A stretch of 38,521 nucleotides of DNA. Origin: an uncultured Verrucomicrobia subdivision 3 bacterium. Lineage in GTDB: Bacteria > Verrucomicrobiota > Verrucomicrobiae > Limisphaerales > UBA11358. Position 1 is the stretch's first letter; each line of letters begins with the position of its first letter. The stretch covers positions 1-38,521 of the forward strand of contig CAINDH010000171.1 in NCBI GenBank assembly GCA_903847285.1. Direction: 5' to 3'. The translations under genes were made by a program, and so were the position numbers. Of the stretch, positions 31,570 to 38,476 are shown piece by piece. Below the pieces are notes generated by a model, which was not told where the DNA came from, did not search any database, and saw nothing but the letters and a program-made list of their open reading frames with translations.

Positions 31570-32297
31570 TTGGATTCAAACACCACGCTGGTGATTCCCA
31601 TTGCCAGGCCGACGAGCACGGCAAATAACTTGGCCGGCGAAATCCGGTGGTGGTCTTCGCTTTCAAATAATATCATCGTGGAGATGTGCATGAAGATGCC
31701 GATGACTACGGCCATCAGATAGCGCGAATATACCGCCAGCCCAGTGTGCGTGCTGAAAAACATTCCCACCGGTGCCATCACCGCGAATAAGCCGAGGCAC
31801 AGAAGCGCGGAAGATTTTTTCATGCCGCTTTGTAGTAGCATGCCCAGCAGTGCTATGGATATTGGATAATTATGAACGACAACGCTGACGAGTAAGAAGT
31901 GGTGCGCGGCATGGTCATGCGCAGTCTGGTGCTCCGGCGACTGTCCGAGTGCCATTGCCTCGACGAAGGCGTGAATGCACAGGCCGGCGAGGATGCCGAC
32001 CGCCATGCGGCCGCGAATCTCATGTGCGTGACCGTGCTCGATGCCCATCGAAATGGAGTCCATCGCTATCTGAAGAAAAAATCCGAACAGGATGAAACTG
32101 CCGATGACGAGCGGTTTCAACAGGATCCCGGCTTCTGGCTCATACAAGTCGGGCAGGAGGTGAAGCATCACGAGCGCAAGTAAATACGCACCGGTGAAGG
32201 CATTCAGCAGCTTAACGTGCCGCGCATCATTCAGCCCCAGCCCGAAGAAGGTTATTGCGCCAAGCGCGATGCTGGAAATTAGGACGAGATAATCCAT
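31566..32297 (-). CDS. ZIP-family metal (zinc) transporter, 243 aa
   Basis: A membrane importer of divalent cations, mainly zinc. ATG 32297 gives MDYLVLISSIALGAITFFGL as first helix; a longer frame runs back through the operator. Signature residues lie in LCIHAFVEAMALGQ (helix 4 region; His and Glu are metal ligands) and VVVHNYPISIALLG (helix 5). Two His-rich loops, MGIEHGHAHEIRG and HQTAHDHAAHH, are typical. Eight helices fit the length. It forms a two-gene unit with the downstream Fur-family gene (4-bp overlap). Confidence 0.85.
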   Translation of the reverse strand: MDYLVLISSIALGAITFFGLGLNDARHVKLLNAFTGAYLLALVMLHLLPDLYEPEAGILLKPLVIGSFILFGFFLQIAMDSISMGIEHGHAHEIRGRMAVGILAGLCIHAFVEAMALGQSPEHQTAHDHAAHHFLLVSVVVHNYPISIALLGMLLQSGMKKSSALLCLGLFAVMAPVGMFFSTHTGLAVYSRYLMAVVIGIFMHISTMILFESEDHHRISPAKLFAVLVGLAMGITSVVFESK

Positions 32298-32314
32298 TCG
32301 CTTATAGTTTTCTA

Positions 32315-32333
32315 ATTGCAAACCATTTGCAAT
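32315..32333 (-). promoter_or_regulatory. Palindromic operator candidate (Zur-type box)
   Basis: ATTGCAAA-CCA-TTTGCAAT is a perfect 8-3-8 palindrome of 19 bp, 17 bp before the ZIP start codon. Its size, symmetry and A/T-rich ends match operators of Fur-family proteins. The gene it precedes encodes a metal importer followed by a Fur-family regulator, so autoregulated repression by metal is the natural reading. It lies between the rpsR terminator and the ZIP gene, so it would control only the ZIP-fur unit. No similar box was seen before the dksA-like gene. Confidence 0.6.
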
Positions 32334-32343
32334 GGTGGCCGAC

Positions 32344-32377
32344 AAAAAACCGTCTGACTGCGTTAGCACTCAGACGG
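32344..32377 (-). terminator. Intrinsic terminator of the rpsR transcript
   Basis: On the minus strand CCGTCTGA and TCAGACGG form an 8-bp perfect stem around a 12-nt loop, followed by TTTTTT (32344-32349). It begins 8 bp after the rpsR stop codon and cleanly divides the ribosomal-protein unit from the ZIP-fur unit. Confidence 0.9.
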
Positions 32378-32385
32378 CGGTGAAA

Positions 32386-32640
32386 TTACTTCATGAGGAG
32401 CATCTGGCGCGCGCGCTTAATAGCCTTGGTAAGGCGGCGCTGGTAATGCGCTGGCATACCAGTGTATTTGCGTGGCAGGATGCGCCCCTGATCGGTCACA
32501 TACTGGCGGAGCAGGGTGACGTTTTTGAAGTCAATCGCTTCTTCCGTGAAGTCAATTTTTGGCTTCGGGCGGTAGGTGCGAGGTTCGGAAGAGCGGCGGT
32601 TGCCGCGCTTGTCTTTTTCGGTGTTCGTCTTGCGTGGCAT
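32386..32640 (-). CDS. rpsR: 30S ribosomal protein S18 (cysteine-free), 84 aa
   Basis: S18 sits on the small-subunit platform beside S6. The core [44 protein letters not shown] is unmistakable (motifs [20 protein letters not shown] and KAIKRARQ). The N-terminus is basic and lacks any cysteine, so this is a zinc-independent form. An AAGGAG ribosome site lies within the last codons of rpmG and the start is only 2 bp after its stop, so translation is coupled. S6, SSB and L9, the usual partners, are absent. Confidence 0.95.
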   Translation of the reverse strand: MPRKTNTEKDKRGNRRSSEPRTYRPKPKIDFTEEAIDFKNVTLLRQYVTDQGRILPRKYTGMPAHYQRRLTKAIKRARQMLLMK

Positions 32641-32642
32641 AA

Positions 32643-32810
32643 TTACTTGATCTCCTTATGCAAAGTGTGGCGGCGGAGAGCCGGGTTGTATTTTTTCACT
32701 TCCAGCTTCTCCAATTGCAATTTTTTGTTGCGGCTGGTGGTGTAGCGCGACGGCGACTTGCCTTCTTTGCGCGCCTCGGTGCATTCAATGGTGATGGTTT
32801 CGCGTGCCAT
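32643..32810 (-). CDS. rpmG: 50S ribosomal protein L33 (zinc-finger cysteines missing), 55 aa
   Basis: A short large-subunit protein starting [20 protein letters not shown] and continuing [20 protein letters not shown] then [15 protein letters not shown]. The YTTSRNK and [10 protein letters not shown] segments identify L33. Zinc-binding L33 has two CxxC pairs; here there is one lone cysteine, so it is the zinc-free type. It starts 5 bp after the dksA-like stop and runs into rpsR, which suggests one transcript. Too short to appear among long frames, but secure. Confidence 0.93.
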   Translation of the reverse strand: MARETITIECTEARKEGKSPSRYTTSRNKKLQLEKLEVKKYNPALRRHTLHKEIK

Positions 32811-32815
32811 AAAAT

Positions 32816-33430
32816 TTATTCTTTTTCTTTCGCTTCTTTTTGGTTTTCGGTTGGCGACTCGTCGTCGTCAGTTTCGACATCAGATACCGTGCCGACCGAA
32901 TCTACGGTGCCAAGCGCGCCCAGGCGACGGGACTTCAGCGCCCCATCTTTTTCTAACTGCGCCTGCGCTTCGACTGTGAAACGTGTCCAAGGAATCGCTT
33001 CCAAGCGGATACGCGGGATGTTTTTCCCGGTCAATTCACAAACTCCGTAAGTCTTTCGTTCAATGCGTTTGAGTGCCTCTTCAATTTCAAACACCGCATC
33101 CTGATCGGATGACAACAGGCTCAAGGCAAAATCACGGTCGAAATTATCAGTGCCGGAATCCGCCATGTGCAAACTATAGCCGGGCAGTTCCTGGGCAGAC
33201 TCTTTGGCTAGACCGCTCATCTGGTGCAGTAACTGGTTGCGCAGCTCAATCAAATTATTGTAAAACTTCTGCCACTCTGGCTTGACCTTCTTGGTTTCAA
33301 TCGCATCGCCATTTTTTTTCATCGGGCGACCGAGAATGGACGCTGCAGTGGCCAATGCCGGCGTCTTACCGCGTGGCGCGGTTTTTTTGGTCTCTTTTTT
33401 CTTAGCTGTCACAAATTCAATTTGGTTCAC
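32816..33430 (-). CDS. DksA/TraR-family regulator with degenerate zinc finger, 204 aa
   Basis: A protein of the family that enters the RNA polymerase secondary channel and modulates transcription with ppGpp. The coiled-coil region is at about 50-125, with acidic tip-like [17 protein letters not shown]. The finger region reads [24 protein letters not shown]. Only C131 remains of four zinc cysteines; T134, T152 and A155 occupy the other places, as in zinc-independent DksA2-like proteins, where two positions are Thr and Ala. A Lys-rich N-terminus and an acidic Glu/Asp tail are additions. The start is GTG 33430. rpmG and rpsR follow immediately. Confidence 0.85.
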   Translation of the reverse strand: MNQIEFVTAKKKETKKTAPRGKTPALATAASILGRPMKKNGDAIETKKVKPEWQKFYNNLIELRNQLLHQMSGLAKESAQELPGYSLHMADSGTDNFDRDFALSLLSSDQDAVFEIEEALKRIERKTYGVCELTGKNIPRIRLEAIPWTRFTVEAQAQLEKDGALKSRRLGALGTVDSVGTVSDVETDDDESPTENQKEAKEKE

Positions 33431-33523
33431 GGACGAATCCGCCTAACTAGAGCGCGGGAATCTATCAAAGGATGCCAAATACGCCACACAAATTTTTGAA
33501 AATTTTCGGCGGCTGCGGTGTGT

Positions 33524-34684
33524 TTACACGGAGGTCAGGTGTTCATGGACCTTTTTGTGGGCGCTGCAAAAAGCGAGTGCCTGCATTTGGGCTTTGGTTT
33601 TCCATTTTCCACTGACCTTTCCTTGAGTTTTTGGTAATGAAACCACAAATGCCTCGAGCGTGATTCGATAACGTGTGATGGAATGCTTCACCTCGCAAAG
33701 CCGTTTCAGATTTACACCGCGCGGGTTGGCAACACGCAACGTATCCAAATCAGCAAAGACCTCCGCTGGGTCGTCGGAATTCAGCCCGACTTCGGCGTTC
33801 GGAAATTCCCAAAGGTGTGCGTTTACAATTCCCACGGGCCGTTGCCGCACTAGGAATTTTCCATCGCGCTCGATTACAAATGCCATGAAACGCCGAGACG
33901 TAGCAGCTTCACGTTTATCGAGATTCGGAAGTTCCTCTGTGCGCCCTTCCTTGAAAGCCGCACAGAATGCTTTGACCGGACAGGTCGGGCATTGTGGATT
34001 GCGTGGCGTACAGTGCGTGGCCCCAAACTCCATCAATGACTGATTCAAGAAAGAGCAGGAATTATTTTCGCGCAAAGCCTGAGAGACCGCGAAGGCTGGA
34101 AAAGTTTTACTTTGCGAGCCTTGCGCCTTTGCATGAGTCACCAGTTCTTCCGCTAGCTTCCAAAGCCTGCTGTTAGTTTCTTTTTCTTTGGTGTTTTCCG
34201 CGATGCCAAATATCCGTGTCAGAATACGGATGACGTTGCCATCAAGAATTGGCGTCGGCTGGTTGAATGCGATGCTGCAAATTGCGCCGGCGGTGTAGCG
34301 CCCGATGCCGGGTAGCGCGATCACTTCGTCATAATGTTCAGGAAACTTGCCGCCGTGCTGCGAAATTATTTGCTGGGCGGCCTTCTGCAAATTACGGACG
34401 CGGGTGTAGTAGCCAAGCCCTTCCCACAGCTTGTGAATTTTTTCTGAAGGTGCGCACGCCACGGCTTTAATCGTCGGCAGTTCACGCATCCAGCGTTCCC
34501 AAAAAGGTATCACAGTCTTTACCTGCGTCTGTTGCAGCATGATTTCGGAAACCCAGATTTCATAAGGGGCGCGCGTGCGCCGCCATGGAAGATCGCGGGC
34601 GTGGCTTGCAAACCAGTCCAACAACCGTATGACGAGTTGGGCAGATTTTGAGCTCTGGTGTATAGGCTTTGAAGTTTTTCCCAT
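33524..34684 (-). CDS. mutY: A/G-specific adenine DNA glycosylase, 386 aa
   Basis: A base-excision repair enzyme that removes adenine paired with 8-oxoguanine. The catalytic E47 lies in SEIMLQQTQV, the helix-hairpin-helix is LPGIGRYTAG and D148 lies in LDGNVIR. The [4Fe-4S] cysteines are C225, C232, C235 and C241 (CX6CX2CX5C). The C-terminal NUDIX-like domain (from about 262) recognises 8-oxoG. ATG 34684 is preferred over the upstream frame, which adds an unlikely 18 residues. Compared with usual MutY there is an insertion of about 25 residues (about 187-211) just before NQSLMEFGA. Confidence 0.93.
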   Translation of the reverse strand: MGKTSKPIHQSSKSAQLVIRLLDWFASHARDLPWRRTRAPYEIWVSEIMLQQTQVKTVIPFWERWMRELPTIKAVACAPSEKIHKLWEGLGYYTRVRNLQKAAQQIISQHGGKFPEHYDEVIALPGIGRYTAGAICSIAFNQPTPILDGNVIRILTRIFGIAENTKEKETNSRLWKLAEELVTHAKAQGSQSKTFPAFAVSQALRENNSCSFLNQSLMEFGATHCTPRNPQCPTCPVKAFCAAFKEGRTEELPNLDKREAATSRRFMAFVIERDGKFLVRQRPVGIVNAHLWEFPNAEVGLNSDDPAEVFADLDTLRVANPRGVNLKRLCEVKHSITRYRITLEAFVVSLPKTQGKVSGKWKTKAQMQALAFCSAHKKVHEHLTSV

Positions 34685-34728
34685 CAACTTATCGAGTCTA
34701 TGACAAGTGACGTAAATCAGAAAACACA

Positions 34729-34755
34729 AAGCCGCCACGGTTTTCGTGGCGGCTT
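34729..34755 (-). terminator. Intrinsic terminator of the BMC operon
   Basis: AAGCCGCCACG (34729-34739) and CGTGGCGGCTT (34745-34755) pair perfectly around a short loop; on the minus strand the stem is followed by a T-rich stretch (TTTGTGTTTT). It lies 16 bp after the aldolase stop and ends the microcompartment transcript before mutY. Confidence 0.88.
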
Positions 34756-34771
34756 GTAATTAAATTAGCTC

Positions 34772-35830
34772 TCACTTCATTTGCGCCAGAATCTGGTCTG
34801 TGATGGCCTTTACCGCTGCTTCGGCTTCGGGGTCGAGGCCCAGGGTGGGTTCGGTGGACTGTGGAGTCTGGCAGGTAGCACCGGGGCGCCATTCGCCGCT
34901 ATCGCAAAGTTCACATTCCTTCATGCCGATGCGCGGATCTACGAAGCCGAGGCTCTGCTTGATGTTAAGAATCTCTTTCATCTGCGGGCCGGTGAAAGTA
35001 TTAATCGGTTTCCCGAGCTGACCAGCGACGACAATGGTGCGGCAGTAGGCCTCGATGATTTCCATGCGCCAGTAGGCTTCCTCGATATTGTTGTGGCTCC
35101 ACGTCACGACGCCGTGATTAGCCATGAGGATAGTGTTATAATCGTCGGTCATGTCGGCAACCAGCTTGCCCATTTCCGGCGAACCGGGCGTGCGATACGG
35201 TGCGACGCCGACAGAGCAGAACACTTCGTATTCCGGCAGCATGCAAGTGGGCGGCGCCTGGCCGACCACCGCGAACGCTGTCGCATAGGGCGGATGACAA
35301 TGGCAGGTGGCGACAGCTTTGGGCTGTTTCTTCATCATCTGCAAGTGCATGAGAATTTCGCTCGTGCGCTTTTTCGTTCCGCAAATCTGGTTGCCTTCAA
35401 AGTCCACCAGGCACATGTCGGACGGCTTGAGCGAACCTTTGCTGACGAGCGTGGGTGTGCAAATCGCGATGTCTTCGCCGACGCGGATGGCCATGTTGCC
35501 GCCGTTGCCATCTACATAGGCGCGTTTCCACAAGCGATGCCCCATCTCACAAATCTGTTCCTTTAAGCTGTGCGCGTATGGGGAATTGAAAAATGCTTCG
35601 AGCTCCGACTTCGGCGACTTGGAAGTGAGCTTTTTGGTCGGCGGAGAAAGTTTGTCCGTGTTGGCAGGCGTAGCGGCACTGCCGGTGGCGATGACGCGTG
35701 CCCCGTTGGTTTCAATGTCCTGCAACATCTCGCGCGCCGACGGCGTGACGATGGCATCAGTCGGAATGCTGATTCCCTTGCCGCTGCTGATCATTTCCTG
35801 AATATCCCGGACGCTGATAACTTGGCTCAT
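34772..35830 (-). CDS. Class II aldolase of a bacterial microcompartment, 352 aa
   Basis: A zinc-dependent aldolase of the FucA/RhaD fold, which splits fuculose-1-phosphate or rhamnulose-1-phosphate into dihydroxyacetone phosphate and L-lactaldehyde. Metal ligands are H177, H179 (TCHCHPPYATAF) and H239 (MANHGVVTW), with E158 as candidate catalytic acid. GNGGNMAIRVGED is the substrate phosphate region. An N-terminal extension of about 80 residues (ISVRDIQEMISSGKGISIP, VTPSAREML) is absent from free FucA and resembles motifs of other BMC cargo. The C-terminus (AVKAITDQILAQMK) could form an amphipathic tag helix. It is the last gene of the operon. Confidence 0.88.
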   Translation of the reverse strand: MSQVISVRDIQEMISSGKGISIPTDAIVTPSAREMLQDIETNGARVIATGSAATPANTDKLSPPTKKLTSKSPKSELEAFFNSPYAHSLKEQICEMGHRLWKRAYVDGNGGNMAIRVGEDIAICTPTLVSKGSLKPSDMCLVDFEGNQICGTKKRTSEILMHLQMMKKQPKAVATCHCHPPYATAFAVVGQAPPTCMLPEYEVFCSVGVAPYRTPGSPEMGKLVADMTDDYNTILMANHGVVTWSHNNIEEAYWRMEIIEAYCRTIVVAGQLGKPINTFTGPQMKEILNIKQSLGFVDPRIGMKECELCDSGEWRPGATCQTPQSTEPTLGLDPEAEAAVKAITDQILAQMK

Positions 35831-35837
35831 AAATTTC

Positions 35838-35920
35838 TTCTTTGTAGCGGCGACTCGGTGGAGCGCCGCAATTTACTTCTTTAAGGTGGCGGCGGTCTGC
35901 CGACGCGCCACTACAAATTT
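35838..35920. repeat. Inverted pair of REP-like repeats before the aldolase
   Basis: The plus-strand text TTTGTAGCGGCGACTCGGTG (near 35840) and the minus-strand text TTTGTAGTGGCGCGTCGGCA (near 35921-35902) are copies of one motif in opposite orientation, each followed by a CCGCC-type arm. Together they can fold into a large hairpin in the 88-bp gap between a shell-protein gene and the aldolase gene. Such pairs can protect or cut messenger RNA between cistrons. Confidence 0.5.
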
Positions 35921-36224
35921 AACCCTTCCACAGGTTGTAAAACATTTCATCCACCAACGCAGCGTTAATAGCGTCAATCGGCGGGGACACATCAAAAGGC
36001 TGTGCCGCTTCGGCGCCTTCTTCATAGCCAATTACATCGCCCACACCGCCACCCAAATTGTCATACACAACCAGACTTGGATCGCTACCCATGCTCGGCG
36101 CTGGATCAATGCCTCTGGCAAATTGCTCGCGGTTGAACGGACTGACCACCAGAAAACGCCCACCCTTCAGCAAGTCCACCGACTTGCTCAACGTGACACG
36201 GCCAATGACGGTTCCGAGTTTCAA
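35919..36224 (-). CDS. EutN/CcmL-type BMC vertex (BMC-P) protein, 101 aa
   Basis: A pentamer-forming protein that caps the vertices of the icosahedral shell. The fold is recognisable from LGTVIGRVTLSKS, LLKGGRFLVVSPFN and LVVYDNLGGGVGDVIGYEEG, followed by a Pro/Ala-rich end. The start codon is TTG (36222-36224) and overlaps the TGA of the upstream EutN gene by four bases, so the two are translationally coupled and this one is probably translated less. The tail (AALVDEMFYNLWKG) is longer than in the other paralogues. It is one of three EutN-type genes in the window. Confidence 0.9.
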   Translation of the reverse strand: MKLGTVIGRVTLSKSVDLLKGGRFLVVSPFNREQFARGIDPAPSMGSDPSLVVYDNLGGGVGDVIGYEEGAEAAQPFDVSPPIDAINAALVDEMFYNLWKG

Positions 36225-36499
36225 ATTCTCACTCCCGGTTCATGTTCATCCACGATGCCGGTGACAAGCCAGCGCACCGGGCTTTTGTCCACGCCCACCG
36301 CCTTGCGCGCCGCTTTGCCGTCTGAAGAAATAATCACCTGCTGGTGCATCCCAGCTCCGTGCGCGTCAATCGCAATGACCGGTGCGCCTTCCGGTTCACC
36401 ACCTTTGCCAATCGGCTGGCAGATCACCAAACGCCACGCATCAAAACTCGGGTGTTTCCGAGTCGCCACGATATTGCCTTCGACGCGTGCAAGTAACAT
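36221..36499 (-). CDS. EutN/CcmL-type BMC vertex (BMC-P) protein, 92 aa
   Basis: A second pentamer protein. MLLARVEGNIVATRKHPSF is the first strand pair, RLVICQPIGKGGEPEGAPVI the second, and VIAIDAHGAGMHQQVIISSD the conserved Gly/Asp-rich turn. Its order and spacing match CcmL/EutN. The start ATG 36499 lies 3 bp after the aldehyde dehydrogenase stop (TAG 36503-36505 on the minus strand), so they share a transcript. It overlaps the next EutN gene by four bases. Having several EutN paralogues is usual in the Planctomycetes-Verrucomicrobia BMC type. Confidence 0.92.
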   Translation of the reverse strand: MLLARVEGNIVATRKHPSFDAWRLVICQPIGKGGEPEGAPVIAIDAHGAGMHQQVIISSDGKAARKAVGVDKSPVRWLVTGIVDEHEPGVRI

Positions 36500-36502
36500 G
36501 AC

Positions 36503-38014
36503 CTAGTAAATCCGTAGATTATCCACCATCACGCAGCGCCGGACGCGCGTGAACGTGCGGGGATTCGTGATGCCTTCGCCCGTGGGCGTGGCGATCGAGA
36601 AACTCAGATAACCTTCGCCGCCAAGGCCGAGGCCTGTCGCGGAAGAACCATTCTTCACGAACAAGGTCGTATCCATCGCACGCGCCATCTCGGTGATATT
36701 TTCGATGTCGTGCGAATGGATGATGGCCGTGTGCTTGTAATTGTGTTCGGATTGTAGCGAGCGTTCAATGCCTTCCTCGACGCTTTTTACGCGCACGATT
36801 GGAATCATAGGCATCATCTGTTCTTCCTGCACGAACGGGTGCATCGCATCGGTTTCGCCAAAGAGCAACTGCGTGCCAGCCGGAATATTCACACCAGCCG
36901 CCTGCGCCAGCACGGACGGATCTTTGCCGATGAAATCTTTGTTCGTGTGAGCGTGCGCGCAGCCGCCGCCCTGACCGGGCGTGATGGTGAACGCCGCTTT
37001 GGTCAGATTTTCCACCTGTGATGAATTCAATTTCACCGCGCCGTTTTCGGAAAGCTTCTGCATCAATTTGTCCGCGACCTGATCGAGCACGAACACTTGT
37101 TTTTCGCCGATGCACAAAAGATTGTTGTCGAACGAAGCACCCGCAATGATGGCTTTCGCCGCGCGATTGGCGCAGCAGGTGTCATCGACAAAGACCGGCG
37201 GATTGCCCGGACCGGCGCAGATGGCGCGTTTGCCAGTCTGCATTGCGGCTTTGACAACCATCGGTCCGCCAGTGACGAGTAGCAGACGCGTGTTTTCGTT
37301 TTTGCAAAGTGCGTTGAAAGAATCGAGCGTCGGCTTCTCGATGATGCACGCGATGTTTTCGATTCCCGTTTCACGATAAATCGCTTCGTTGTAAGCGCGC
37401 ACGGCAATCGCCGCGCAACGCGCTGCGCTGGGATGCGCGTTGAAGACAACGGAATTTCCCGCCGCGCAGATGTTGACGATGTTGCCGCTCAGCGTGGGAA
37501 TGGAATGCGTGCTGGGCGTGATCGCGCCGACGACGCCGAACGGAGTGAATTCCTCCAGCGTGATGCCGTGATCGCCACTGCGCGCATCGGGACGGAGCCA
37601 GTCCACGCCGGGAACGAGCTTGATGATCTGCAACTTGGCAATCTTGTGGTCGAGGCGTCCGATCTTCGTTTCTTCAAATTCGATTTTGCCCCATTGCTCG
37701 GCGTTCTTTTCCGAGAGCGTCTTGACGATTTCTTCGATCTTGCGGCGTGCGGCGATGCCTTTTTGCTTCAACTGCAAGAACGATTCCTGCGCAGCTTCAC
37801 AAGCTTCTTCAGCCGTCGCAAATACGCCAAACTTGCCACGCAACGCTGGAGCAGGTGACGTTTTCTTCATGCTGCAACCGCATGACTCCGATTTGGTTGC
37901 TGGCGCAGCCGGAGCAGGGGAGGTCGACTTGGTAGACGCGTTCGCATTCCCTCCGAGTTTGCCCAGCACTTCGGAAACCACGTCACGGATTAAATTTTCG
38001 TTCACGGCGCTCAT
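36503..38014 (-). CDS. CoA-acylating aldehyde dehydrogenase of the BMC (PduP-like), 503 aa
   Basis: It oxidises an aldehyde, here probably L-lactaldehyde, to acyl-CoA with NAD and CoA inside the shell. Residues 5-20 (NENLIRDVVSEVLGKL) form a short amphipathic helix joined by a Pro/Ala/Ser linker (24-60), the classic encapsulation peptide. The catalytic cysteine is C301 in FDNNLLCIGEK. GVVGAITPSTHSIPTL and AICAGPGNPPVFVDDTC are further family marks. Length agrees with PduP/EutE forms that carry a tag. An SCGCSMKK cluster in the linker is unusual. Shell genes lie on both sides. Confidence 0.93.
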   Translation of the reverse strand: MSAVNENLIRDVVSEVLGKLGGNANASTKSTSPAPAAPATKSESCGCSMKKTSPAPALRGKFGVFATAEEACEAAQESFLQLKQKGIAARRKIEEIVKTLSEKNAEQWGKIEFEETKIGRLDHKIAKLQIIKLVPGVDWLRPDARSGDHGITLEEFTPFGVVGAITPSTHSIPTLSGNIVNICAAGNSVVFNAHPSAARCAAIAVRAYNEAIYRETGIENIACIIEKPTLDSFNALCKNENTRLLLVTGGPMVVKAAMQTGKRAICAGPGNPPVFVDDTCCANRAAKAIIAGASFDNNLLCIGEKQVFVLDQVADKLMQKLSENGAVKLNSSQVENLTKAAFTITPGQGGGCAHAHTNKDFIGKDPSVLAQAAGVNIPAGTQLLFGETDAMHPFVQEEQMMPMIPIVRVKSVEEGIERSLQSEHNYKHTAIIHSHDIENITEMARAMDTTLFVKNGSSATGLGLGGEGYLSFSIATPTGEGITNPRTFTRVRRCVMVDNLRIY

Positions 38015-38042
38015 ATTTTTTCAGGCCTCGTATTCATCACGA

Positions 38043-38084
38043 ATGAAACACGGAATTATTATCTGTGTTCAATCCGTGTTTCAT
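38043..38084. repeat. Repeat-derived 12-bp perfect hairpin inside the BMC operon
   Basis: ATGAAACACGGA (38043-38054) pairs perfectly with TCCGTGTTTCAT (38073-38084) around an 18-nt loop. The wording is that of the dispersed CACGGAT repeat family. It lies between a vertex-protein gene and the aldehyde dehydrogenase gene, 29 bp before the latter's start. No T-run follows, so it probably affects RNA processing or stability. Confidence 0.6.
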
Positions 38085-38090
38085 CTTGGG

Positions 38091-38405
38091 CTAAACATTT
38101 TTTGCACTAAAGATTTGCTTGCCGAACACATCCACGCTGTCCACGAGGCCAATGATAACGGCGTCAACCGGCGCGTCTTTCATCCCGGGCGCGAGGCGCG
38201 CGGAACTTCCCTGACAGAACAAAACTAATTCACCTTCGCCAGCGCCGAGCGCATCCACTGCCACGATGGTGTTTGCTCCGGGACGAAATTTCGTCGGGTC
38301 TTTTTCATCCACGAGCTGCGGACGGAGCAGCAAGAGTTTACGACCCGACATATTCGGATCTTTCTTGGTGGCGACCACCTGGCCTTCGACTTTGGCGAGG
38401 AACAT
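38091..38405 (-). CDS. EutN/CcmL-type BMC vertex (BMC-P) protein, 104 aa
   Basis: The third pentamer protein. MFLAKVEGQVVATKKDPNM, KLLLLRPQLVDEKDPTKF and TIVAVDALGAGEGELVLFCQ show the EutN fold with its conserved Gly-rich turn, and VDAVIIGLVDSVDVFGK the last strand. It starts at ATG 38405, 71 bp after the end of a BMC-H shell gene, and is followed by a repeat hairpin and the aldehyde dehydrogenase gene. It differs enough from the other two paralogues to suggest mixed or specialised vertices. Confidence 0.93.
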   Translation of the reverse strand: MFLAKVEGQVVATKKDPNMSGRKLLLLRPQLVDEKDPTKFRPGANTIVAVDALGAGEGELVLFCQGSSARLAPGMKDAPVDAVIIGLVDSVDVFGKQIFSAKNV

Positions 38406-38439
38406 AGTTTTATTGGCAAAGACGAATTGCGGCTCGTCC

Positions 38440-38472
38440 CGGTTTTGCAGGCGGCGCGGTGGCGGCGCCTGC
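38440..38472. repeat. G/C-rich imperfect hairpin after the BMC-H gene
   Basis: CAGGCGGCGC and GCGGCGCCTG flank GGTG and pair at eight of ten positions. It lies in the 71-bp gap between the BMC-H stop and the EutN-type start. A hairpin at this place could lower transcript reach or protect the upstream message and so help make many more hexamers than pentamers. Confidence 0.45.
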
Positions 38473-38476
38473 CGGA

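Noticed and set aside
32332..32745. 137-residue plus frame across rpsR and rpmG
   Set aside because: Antisense to two certain ribosomal-protein genes and through their terminator.
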